Part shown: in pieces, positions 17,695 through 24,101 of the stretch
Numbering within the stretch: position 1 is the first letter of the stretch
How the letters are laid out: each line of letters starts with the position of its first letter
DNA from: an uncultured Acetatifactor sp.
GTDB lineage: Bacteria; Bacillota; Clostridia; Lachnospirales; Lachnospiraceae
Direction: 5' to 3'
DNA length: 42,614 nucleotides
Assembly: GCA_910580225.1 (NCBI GenBank)
Contig: CAJTXE010000005.1
Location: 83,487-126,100 of the forward strand
Position numbers and translations under genes: made by a program
The notes under the pieces: generated by a model
The model's database searches: none
The model's input: the letters and a program-made list of their open reading frames with translations, nothing else
What the model was told of the DNA's origin: nothing

Positions 17695-18153
17695 TTATCG
17701 TGTCCTGTTATTCCTTTTTGCGATATGCTTAAACAATATCTGTGACAGGGTGGTAACCAGGATAATTCCCAGGGCCAGGGCGCCTGCCAGCTTCAGGGTG
17801 GAAACCGCTTTTCCCAGAAAATCGTTGAAATCGCTTTCCAGGGCAGAAGTCATTGTGTAATAGAGGCTGCCGCCGGGGATAAGGGGGATAAGCGAGGTTG
17901 TGGTAATGGGGGTGGCAGGCGTTTTCAGGATTCTTGCCATAATCTCGGAATAGAGTGAAACTGCTGCGGCTACAATAAAATAGTCAATCGGTTCATTGGG
18001 TATCAATCGGCTTGCCATTAAAAACAGACCCCAGGAAAGCAGACCGCCAAAGGATGCCGCAGCAAGCCGCTTTCCTCTGATATTAAACAGGATTCCAAAA
18101 CAGAGCGAGCCGATAAAGCCGGCAAAAAGCTGAATCATTTCAAAAGCCGTCAT
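17695..18153 (-). CDS. ThrE-type threonine/serine exporter, small membrane subunit
   Basis: About 152 residues with four or five hydrophobic segments, matching the C-terminal half (DUF3815, ThrE_2) of the ThrE exporter family. Many Firmicutes encode it separately. I chose the ATG at 18153 (MTAFEMIQLFAGF) over the longer frame from 18219, because it gives the ATGA overlap with the upstream partner gene and the added N-terminus would be Cys/Arg-rich and unlike the family. It should act with that gene's product to export amino acids. It ends directly at the response-regulator remnant. Confidence 0.85.
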   Translation of the reverse strand: MTAFEMIQLFAGFIGSLCFGILFNIRGKRLAAASFGGLLSWGLFLMASRLIPNEPIDYFIVAAAVSLYSEIMARILKTPATPITTTSLIPLIPGGSLYYTMTSALESDFNDFLGKAVSTLKLAGALALGIILVTTLSQILFKHIAKRNNRTR

Positions 18154-18902
18154 ATGGCACCTCCTGACAAAACGGCAATGACAAAATACCCTGCGGCAAT
18201 GGCCAATGCCGTTATGCATGCTTCAATGGTGCGGAGCATCCCTGCGATGCTGTCTCCTACAAGCAGATCCTTGAGAGCTGTTGTAAGGCCGATGCCGGGA
18301 ATGAGAGTCATAATGTTGCCGATGATCACTTTATCCACCATGGGAATGAGGCCCAGTTTCAGGGCGGAAAATGCAAGCAGGGTTGCGGCAAAGGCAGAGA
18401 TAAACTTGGTAAAGATTTTGTTTCTGACAGCCATGTCGCAGAAAAAGATAGTACACCTTACAAACCCGCCGATCAGAAAGGAAACCGTCGCTTCTCCATA
18501 ACCGCCGCCGAAAAATAGGGTAAAGGCCCCTGCAATAGTTGCATAGCAGATAAATTCAAGCCATAAAGGGTAAGCTCTGTTTGCGGAGATTTCGGAAAGA
18601 CGTGCCGCAATCTCGGCGGCAGGAATCCTGTCCGCACAGATGCTGCGCGAAAGATCATTGAGTCTGTGGAGCTTTTCATAGTCCGTTGTATAGTCTGTTA
18701 CACGTCTTGTCTGAGTAAAAATTCTGTTATCGTCTGTATGTATGGTTACCACCATACTGCTGGTAATTATGAAAACATCTATACGCTTTACGCCATAAGC
18801 TGTGAAAATCCGTTTCAGGCTGTCCTCAACTCTGTGAACCTCTCCGCCGCTCACCAGCATTTGCTCGCCCAGATCCATAACACAGTCCAGTAATTTTTCC
18901 AT
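18150..18902 (-). CDS. ThrE-type threonine/serine exporter, N-terminal domain subunit
   Basis: A 250-residue protein with the DUF1212/ThrE pattern. A soluble N-terminal part (LGEQMLVSGGEVHRVEDSLKRI, VKRIDVFIITSSMVVTI) is followed by about five membrane segments with LIPGIGLTTALKDLLVGDSIAG. The family exports threonine and serine in Corynebacterium. The two halves are separate genes here and translationally coupled. The gene is divergent from the XRE regulator at 19100, with about 200 bp between. Confidence 0.88.
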   Translation of the reverse strand: MEKLLDCVMDLGEQMLVSGGEVHRVEDSLKRIFTAYGVKRIDVFIITSSMVVTIHTDDNRIFTQTRRVTDYTTDYEKLHRLNDLSRSICADRIPAAEIAARLSEISANRAYPLWLEFICYATIAGAFTLFFGGGYGEATVSFLIGGFVRCTIFFCDMAVRNKIFTKFISAFAATLLAFSALKLGLIPMVDKVIIGNIMTLIPGIGLTTALKDLLVGDSIAGMLRTIEACITALAIAAGYFVIAVLSGGAI

Positions 18903-19099
18903 TGTGTCTCCCCAGGAATACGCACCCGTGTTTTGATATGCCTATTTTAAAGCAATTTGTCGAAAAAAGCAATAGTTATGAGGAATACCATTGGTGGAGA
19001 AACTGGAGGATTCCTCCTTTGCGTTCGGGAATAATTCGGGTTAAGATATAGAGGAGATGAAGAAAATACAGCAGTCCGGACGGGCAGACAGGAGGCGGT

Positions 19100-20050
19100 A
19101 TGGGAGGGATTGTGTTTCATGGAGTGGCCATGGGCGGGAAGCTTTATTCCCTGCGGGTGGCAAGGGGGATGACCCAGGAGCAGCTGGCGGCGGAATTGTG
19201 CGTCAGTCCCGGGGCGGTGTCCAAGTGGGAGAGGAATCAGTCGGTTCCCAGTGTGGAAATGCTCTGGGCGTTGGCGGATTTTTTTGACTGCAACATGGAT
19301 GAACTGGTGGGAAGGCGTCTGGCGCAGGTGGAGCGGATGGGGGCATATGACCAACGGCAGTTTCGCCTGATTGAGGTGGGGGAGGATTTGCTCCGGTGTG
19401 CCGAAATCAGCAGGGAGAAGGGGCTGACAGCCATGGAGGAGGCGGTTCCGGAGCTGAAGAGCGGCAGCAGATTTTTAAGGTTTGCGGTTTCTTATATCAG
19501 GAATCTTTTGATGAAGCAGGCGGATACGGATTTCGCATTTCGGCTCCTGGAAAATTATGCCGAGGCCCTGCCGGAGGAGGAGCAGAGGGAGGGGCGCATG
19601 GTTACGGCTGTGCTTAGGGGCATTTTTGCAGGGGAATCTTTGGAGGTGCAGCAGGAAGTCACAGCGTCTTATATCGGTATGGAATACAGGGAGAGGAGCG
19701 GAAAAATGGGAGAGATATTACAATATACCAGGCAGGAACTGGTTCAGCGATTCCGGAACAGGGAGAGGTATTCGGAGGCCACGGATCTTCTGGAAGGATT
19801 TGCGCAGCTGGGGGCCTTTGAAATTCAGGTGATTCTGCGGAATCTGGACATTGCCACACTGACGGCAGCGCTTGCAGGGGCGTCAGGGGCAGTGGTGGAG
19901 GCCTTTTTCTCCAATCTGGCGGATCGGGTTATGTACCTCATCGGCGAGGAACTGGCGCACTGGCAGGGAACAGAGGAGGAGATCCTGGCAGCCCAGAGGC
20001 GGGTCCTGGAGGTGGGGAGTTTCTGCCTGAATCGGGAAGAGGAATCCTGA
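19100..20050 (+). CDS. XRE-family helix-turn-helix regulator
   Basis: A 316-residue protein. Residues about 14-70 form an XRE HTH domain (LRVARGMTQEQLAAELCVSPGAVSKWERNQ, then VEMLWALADFFDCNMDELVG). The remaining 240 residues are helical with many Glu/Arg pairs, resembling repeat-type ligand or protein-binding regions of large XRE regulators. The ATG follows GGAGG closely. Targets are unknown; the divergent ThrE pair is the nearest candidate. A mobile repeat (20068-20223) sits just after its stop. Confidence 0.85.
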   Translation: MGGIVFHGVAMGGKLYSLRVARGMTQEQLAAELCVSPGAVSKWERNQSVPSVEMLWALADFFDCNMDELVGRRLAQVERMGAYDQRQFRLIEVGEDLLRCAEISREKGLTAMEEAVPELKSGSRFLRFAVSYIRNLLMKQADTDFAFRLLENYAEALPEEEQREGRMVTAVLRGIFAGESLEVQQEVTASYIGMEYRERSGKMGEILQYTRQELVQRFRNRERYSEATDLLEGFAQLGAFEIQVILRNLDIATLTAALAGASGAVVEAFFSNLADRVMYLIGEELAHWQGTEEEILAAQRRVLEVGSFCLNREEES

Positions 20051-20067
20051 AGCGCATCAAATCAGTC

Positions 20068-20223
20068 GTAACAGTTCAGACAGGGCGCTGAACTGTTACG
20101 AGAATGCACACAAAACGCGAAAAGAATGCGTTTTGGCGCCCGCAAGTCTCGCAAAATTGCACAGAGCGCAAATTGCACAGAGTGCAATTTTGACTTCGCG
20201 AGAGGGGCTGTCTGAACTGTTAC
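20068..20223 (+). mobile_element. Inverted-repeat miniature element, copy 1 (156 bp)
   Basis: The ends are GTAACAGTTCAGACAG and its exact reverse complement. An 8-bp direct repeat AATCAGTC flanks it at 20060-20067 and 20224-20231. A third copy of the end motif follows close to the left end, and internal AAAACGC/GCGTTTT and CTCGC/GCGAG hairpins are present. Compared with copy 2 it has an extra 16 bp formed by duplication of an AAATTGCACAGAG segment. GTAA...TTAC ends and 8-bp duplications are features of IS66-family elements, so a non-autonomous IS66 derivative is likely. It encodes no protein. Confidence 0.85.
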
Positions 20224-20314
20224 AATCAGTCATGGTATAATTCCCTGCTTTTGGTAGATGCTAACGGAATAGAAAGAAATCAATTTTCCGGAGAAAGGGC
20301 AGGGGAGGGAAAAC

Positions 20315-21898
20315 ATGGAATCAATCTGGCGGGCAGATGTGGAAATCAGAAAGAGAGAGGCACTTCCGGGAGAGATGAGGGTTCCGGTGGTGGTCATCGG
20401 GGCAGGACTGGCGGGGATTCTGACGGCTTATTATCTGAAGCAGGCGGGGATTCGGGCTGTGGTCCTGGAGGCAGATCGAATCGGAAGCGGGCAGACCGGC
20501 AATACCACGGCAAAGATCACCTCGCAGCACAATCTGCTCTATGACCGGCTGATCAGGACCTTTGGCCATGGAATGGCGGGGCAGTATGCCAGGGCCAATG
20601 AAAGCGCCATAGGGGAATATGAACGGCTGATTCGGGAAAAGGAAATAGATTGTGATTTCCTGGGGTGTCCTGCCTGTCTGTATTCCCGGACAGAGGAAGC
20701 GCTTCTGCGGCGGGAGGCGGAGGCTGCGGAATCCCTGGGGATCAAGGCTTCCTTCGGGACAGACAGCGAGCTGCCCTTTTCCGTTGCGGGGGTAGTGCGG
20801 TTTGAGAACCAGGCAAGGTTTCATCCGCTGAAATTCCTGGCGGCAGTGGCGGAGGAAGTGGAGGTATATGAGCAGACCAAGGTGCTGAAGGTGGAGGGCA
20901 TGGGGGTGGAGACGGCCAGAGGGTGCGTGGAGGCGGAGCATATTGTATTTGCAGCCCATTTCCCCTTCCATAATGTGCCCGGGTATTATTTTGCCAGGAT
21001 GTACCAGGAACGCAGCTATGTGGAGGCATTGGCGGGGGCGGAGACGTTGGAGGGCATGTATCTGGGGATTGACCGGGAGGGGCTGTCCTTCCGCTCCCAG
21101 GGGGACTTGCTGCTGCTTGGGGGAGGAAGCCACCGGACCGGTGTGAATAAGAGAGGGAGAAAGGGACCGGGGAATGGAGTAGGCAGCGCAGAGGTCTGTG
21201 GGGAAGGCGGATGGGGAGGAAGCCACCGAACCGGGGTGAATAAGGGCGGGAGAAAGGGCACAGGGGATGGAGCGGGCAGCGCAGAGGCCTGTGGGGAAGG
21301 CGGATGGGGAGGAAGCCACCGGACCGGCATGAATAAGAGAGGGAGAAAGGAACCAGGGAATGGAGCAGGCAGCGCAGAGGCCTGTGGGGAAGGCAGGTAT
21401 GGAATGCTTTTTAGCAGGGCGCGGGAATTCTATCCGGAATGCAGGGAGGCAGCCCGGTGGTCAGCCCAGGATTGTATGACACTAGACGGAATTCCGTATA
21501 TCGGGAGGTTTTCCAGAAGGAAACCGGACTGGTATGTGGCTACCGGCTTCGGAAAGTGGGGGATGACCACGGCAATGGTCAGCGCTCGTCTCCTGACTGC
21601 CCTGATCAGCGGAAAAGAATGTCCGGAGGCGGATATTTTCTCTCCGGAAAGACGGTTTACGGCCAGGGCGGCGGGGGAACTGGCTGTGCATGGAGCCCAC
21701 ACGGTAAAGGGCCTGTCAAAGCACCTTCTGCCTTCGGGAAAGGGAAAGGTGATTCCCAACTGTCCCCATATGGGATGCCGGTTGGAATGGAATCCGGATG
21801 AGGAGAGCTATGACTGTCCCTGCCATGGTTCCCGGTTTGACGGGGAGGGGCATCTGTTGGACGGCCCGGCCCAGACGGACTGTAAAAGGCGGGAATAG
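20315..21898 (+). CDS. FAD-dependent oxidoreductase with C-terminal Rieske [2Fe-2S] domain and internal tandem repeats
   Basis: The 527-residue protein begins with a DAO-type FAD domain (VVVIGAGLAGILTAYYL, dinucleotide-binding Gly motif at residues 29-34). It ends with a Rieske cluster motif: CPHMGC, then CPCHGSRFDGEG, with C-x-H and C-x2-H spaced as in the family. Such proteins oxidise an unknown small substrate in the cytoplasm and pass electrons through the iron-sulfur centre. Residues about 271-365 are three tandem 31-residue Gly/Arg-rich repeats (GGSHRTGVNKRGRKGPGNG type) placed inside the FAD domain between GDLLLLGGG and the conserved LFSRAREFYPEC region. This insert is not a family feature. 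A GGGAGGG site precedes the start. Confidence 0.88.
   Translation: MESIWRADVEIRKREALPGEMRVPVVVIGAGLAGILTAYYLKQAGIRAVVLEADRIGSGQTGNTTAKITSQHNLLYDRLIRTFGHGMAGQYARANESAIGEYERLIREKEIDCDFLGCPACLYSRTEEALLRREAEAAESLGIKASFGTDSELPFSVAGVVRFENQARFHPLKFLAAVAEEVEVYEQTKVLKVEGMGVETARGCVEAEHIVFAAHFPFHNVPGYYFARMYQERSYVEALAGAETLEGMYLGIDREGLSFRSQGDLLLLGGGSHRTGVNKRGRKGPGNGVGSAEVCGEGGWGGSHRTGVNKGGRKGTGDGAGSAEACGEGGWGGSHRTGMNKRGRKEPGNGAGSAEACGEGRYGMLFSRAREFYPECREAARWSAQDCMTLDGIPYIGRFSRRKPDWYVATGFGKWGMTTAMVSARLLTALISGKECPEADIFSPERRFTARAAGELAVHGAHTVKGLSKHLLPSGKGKVIPNCPHMGCRLEWNPDEESYDCPCHGSRFDGEGHLLDGPAQTDCKRRE
21121..21406 (+). repeat. Three 93-bp tandem repeats inside the oxidoreductase gene
   Basis: Blocks beginning AGCCACCGG/A start at 21128, 21221 and 21314, exactly 93 bp (31 codons) apart. 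They differ at a minority of positions and stay in frame. Confidence 0.92.
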
Positions 21899-21944
21899 GA
21901 AAACGCCGGGGTTATGGCAGGAAGGCAGAAAGTCCAGCTAAGAA

Positions 21945-22000
21945 ATGTGTGTGTCGAAGCGACTTTACCCTTTAGTGCTATCGCGCAGCGATTTAAATAG
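21945..22000 (+). repeat. Diverged copy of the LSRSD-type structured repeat
   Basis: The segment contains the hairpin ATCGC-GCA-GCGAT (21980-21992), which matches GTCGC-GCA-GCGAC in the 42.3-kb repeats with both arms changed. It also contains GACTTTA (21961-21967) at the same place as GACTTTAT there. In the frame starting at the ATG at 21945 it reads KRLYPLVLSRSD, comparable with KGLYTSELSRSD. It ends next to the ribosome site of the gene at 22009. Confidence 0.65.
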
Positions 22001-22008
22001 GAGGTTCT

Positions 22009-22866
22009 GTGGGATACTTTTACGGATGGTATTTTAAATGTCAGTCCCAGGGGCAGACATTGGCGGTAATCCCCGCCATTCATCAGAGCGGAGGGAGGCG
22101 GACATGCTCCCTTCAGGTGATAACGGAGGAGGAGGTCCGGAGGGCTGAATTTCCCGGGGAGGTCTTTCGAAAGAAGGGAAGGCAGATTCTCATGGGGGGA
22201 AGCCGCTTTGGGGAAAGGGGAATCATACTGGATGTCCATGAGCCGGGACTGGAGATAAGGGGCAGGCTGAAATTCGGCGCCCTTACACCCCTGGCTTACG
22301 ACATTATGGGTCCTTTTTCCCTGGTGCCCTTTCTGGAGTGCCGTCACAGCGTCTTGAGTATGAAACACAGTGTCCGGGGAACCGTGGATTTCAACGGGAG
22401 GACCTACGGCTTTGAGGGGGCGGAGGGCTATTGGGAGGGAGACAGGGGGCATTCTTTTCCCAGGGAATATATCTGGACCCACTGCAGTTTTCCGGGCGGA
22501 GCATTGATGCTGTCCGTGGCCGACGTTCCTGCGGCCGGATTTCATTTTCGGGGAATTATCGGCGTTGTGCTGTGGCAGGGAAGGGAGTACCGTTTTGCCA
22601 CTTATCTGGGCGCAAGGGCGGTGAGACCGGAAAACGGGGCAGTGCGGGTAATTCAGGGCGGCATGGAACTGGAGGCAGAGCTTCTGGAAAGGAAATCCCT
22701 GGAAAAAACCGGAAAAATTCTGAAAGCTCCTGCAAAGGGACAGATGGTGCGGACCATCCGGGAAAGCGCGGCATGCCGGGCCTGCTACCGCTTCCGCAGG
22801 ATGGGATGCACCATTCTGGAGTTTGAGACGGACAGAGCCTCTTTTGAGTATGAGTATTCCGGGTAA
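22009..22866 (+). CDS. Tocopherol cyclase-like protein
   Basis: A 285-residue protein matching the tocopherol-cyclase-like family common in Firmicutes: YFYGWYFKCQ near the start, LKFGALTPLAYDIMGPFSLVPFLECRHSVLSM, and the hallmark GYWEGDRGHSFPREYIWTHC. The fold is a lipocalin-like barrel. The bacterial homologues have no proven reaction, so tocopherol synthesis should not be assumed. The start is GTG at 22009, four bases after AGGAGG (21999-22004). It may be co-transcribed with the oxidoreductase 110 bp upstream. Confidence 0.85.
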   Translation: MGYFYGWYFKCQSQGQTLAVIPAIHQSGGRRTCSLQVITEEEVRRAEFPGEVFRKKGRQILMGGSRFGERGIILDVHEPGLEIRGRLKFGALTPLAYDIMGPFSLVPFLECRHSVLSMKHSVRGTVDFNGRTYGFEGAEGYWEGDRGHSFPREYIWTHCSFPGGALMLSVADVPAAGFHFRGIIGVVLWQGREYRFATYLGARAVRPENGAVRVIQGGMELEAELLERKSLEKTGKILKAPAKGQMVRTIRESAACRACYRFRRMGCTILEFETDRASFEYEYSG

Positions 22867-22923
22867 TAAGGAGGCGCGGCAGGCAGCAGATTATGGTGAA
22901 ACAAATTTTGCAGAAGATTTTTA

Positions 22924-22952
22924 TTGACGTACGTGTTTGCGTACGCTATAAT
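22924..22952 (+). promoter_or_regulatory. Promoter and operator of the toxin-antitoxin operon
   Basis: TTGACG (22924-22929) and TATAAT (22947-22952) have a 17-bp spacer. The spacer region contains two CGTACG palindromes about 12 bp apart, a good candidate for antitoxin autoregulation. The promoter is about 365 bp before the antitoxin gene, giving a long leader. Confidence 0.7.
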
Positions 22953-23317
22953 AAATATGACATATAAAATCTCGTCATTCTACTACGAAATACCCATAGT
23001 GATAAAATTCTTGGGTAACTGATACTTTTAGGAGACAGTCATATAAGGACGCCTCTATATACACAGAGATATACAAATCAGAAATGGAAGACGAGAAACT
23101 GACACCGTGCGATTTTCAAAGGATACCTGATAAACATGGCGGGGAGAGGAGGTTCCGCTGCCTTTATCAGAAAACTACTAAACATATGCGCTGTTTCATC
23201 ATATGCAGAAGACAGCGCTATCTTAATTTGTTATTATACTGGAATGCAATAGATGCTGTAATAAAGATTGGATTCACAGTATGATAAACAGTACAACTAC
23301 AACAAGGAGATTTTATA
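22953..23317 (+). other. Long untranslated leader of the toxin-antitoxin operon
   Basis: No convincing gene lies in these 365 bp; the ORF at 23084-23284 has no good ribosome site. A hairpin GCGCTGT (23188-23194) with ACAGCGC (23212-23218) followed by a moderately T-rich tail could be an attenuator. Confidence 0.4.
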
Positions 23318-23566
23318 ATGTCAACCATCAATATAACAAATGCAAGAAAGGATCTTTATCGTCTGGTAGAAAACGTAAATCACTACAATGAGCCGATGCT
23401 GATCGTAGGAAAAAAAGGAAATGCGGTTCTTCTGTCAGAAGAAGATTGGAATGCAATACAGGAGACATTATATCTGGACTCCATTCCCGGAATGACAGAG
23501 TCTGTCAGGAAAGGACTGGAAACGCCCGTGGAGGATTGCATTCCCGAAGATATGGTGGAATGGTGA
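23318..23566 (+). CDS. Phd/YefM-family antitoxin
   Basis: An 82-residue protein with the Phd/YefM N-terminal pattern (MSTINITNARKDLYRLVENVN, then GKKGNAVLLSEEDWNAIQETLYL) and an acidic tail ending in EDMVEW that would wrap the toxin. It binds and neutralises the YoeB-type toxin and represses the operon. AAGGAG precedes the start. It overlaps the toxin start by one base (TGATG), the usual coupling. With the toxin apparently broken, it may be an orphan antitoxin. Confidence 0.92.
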   Translation: MSTINITNARKDLYRLVENVNHYNEPMLIVGKKGNAVLLSEEDWNAIQETLYLDSIPGMTESVRKGLETPVEDCIPEDMVEW

Positions 23567-24001
23567 TGTACCAAATTGTTTTTACGAAACAGGCAAAGGA
23601 CGATTTGATAAAGTTAAAAAGCGCCGGATTAGCGTTAAAAGCCAGGAAGCTGGTGGATGTCATAAAAGAAAATCCCTATCAGAATCCGCCTGGATATGAA
23701 AAACTTGTGGGGAATTTGACAGGTGCCTATTCCAGAAGAATCAATATACAGCACAGGCTTGTCTATCAGGTCATAGAGAAGCCATTTACAGCGGATGGCA
23801 TACACTATAAAGGATATGTGAAAATAATTCGTAACAGTTCAGACAGGGCACTGAACTGTTACGAGAATGCACACAAAACGCGAAAAGAATGCGTTTTGGC
23901 GCCCGCAAGTCTCGCAAAATTGCACAGAACGCAATTTTGACTTCGCGAAAAGGGCTGTCTGAACTGTTACGATAATTCGTATATGGACACATTATGAATA
24001 G
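23566..24001 (+). pseudogene. Txe/YoeB-family toxin gene interrupted by the miniature element
   Basis: The frame from the ATG at 23566 gives a normal YoeB-type mRNA interferase up to residue 88 or so (KLVGNLTGAYSRRINIQHRLVYQV, then YVKIIR). The 140-bp element enters at that point. After its right-hand target duplication the original ending resumes as ATA TGG ACA CAT TAT GAA TAG (IWTHYE, stop at 23999-24001). With the element in place the frame instead adds about 36 unrelated residues and stops at 23940. The lost C-terminal His-Tyr is needed for catalysis in YoeB, so the product is probably inactive. Confidence 0.9.
23831..23970 (+). mobile_element. Inverted-repeat miniature element, copy 2 (140 bp), inside the toxin gene
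   Basis: It has the same 16-bp ends as copy 1 (GTAACAGTTCAGACAG and its complement). The flanks AATAATTC (23823-23830) and GATAATTC (23971-23978) match at seven of eight bases, consistent with an older 8-bp target duplication. The intact toxin reading frame can be rebuilt by removing the element and one flank, which shows real insertion. Confidence 0.92.
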
Positions 24002-24009
24002 AGGATAAA

Positions 24010-24048
24010 ACTGCCCCGAGTATTTTCCTGAAACGGAATCCCGGGGCA
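24010..24048 (-). terminator. Hairpin between toxin and sigma-factor genes
   Basis: TGCCCCG and CGGGGCA arms flank an inner TTCC/GGAA pair. It lies between the converging ends of the toxin and sigma-factor genes. There is no clear T-run on either side, so a bidirectional terminator is only likely from position. Confidence 0.4.
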
Positions 24049-24101
24049 TATGTCCGTGCAGCACGTATCACTGCTGATTAAGGGGTGGACGCTGTGGAGA
24101 A

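Noticed and set aside
20054..20231. Ordinary terminator after the XRE gene
   Set aside because: The perfect inverted ends, 8-bp flanking duplication and a second copy at 23831 show it is a mobile element, although it could also stop transcription.
20321..21319. 332-codon minus-strand ORF opposite the oxidoreductase
   Set aside because: It is antisense to a clear FAD/Rieske gene and is kept open by the GC-rich repeats.
23084..23284. 66-codon ORF in the toxin-antitoxin leader
   Set aside because: No good ribosome site and no recognisable domain; it spans a hairpin and is more likely untranslated.
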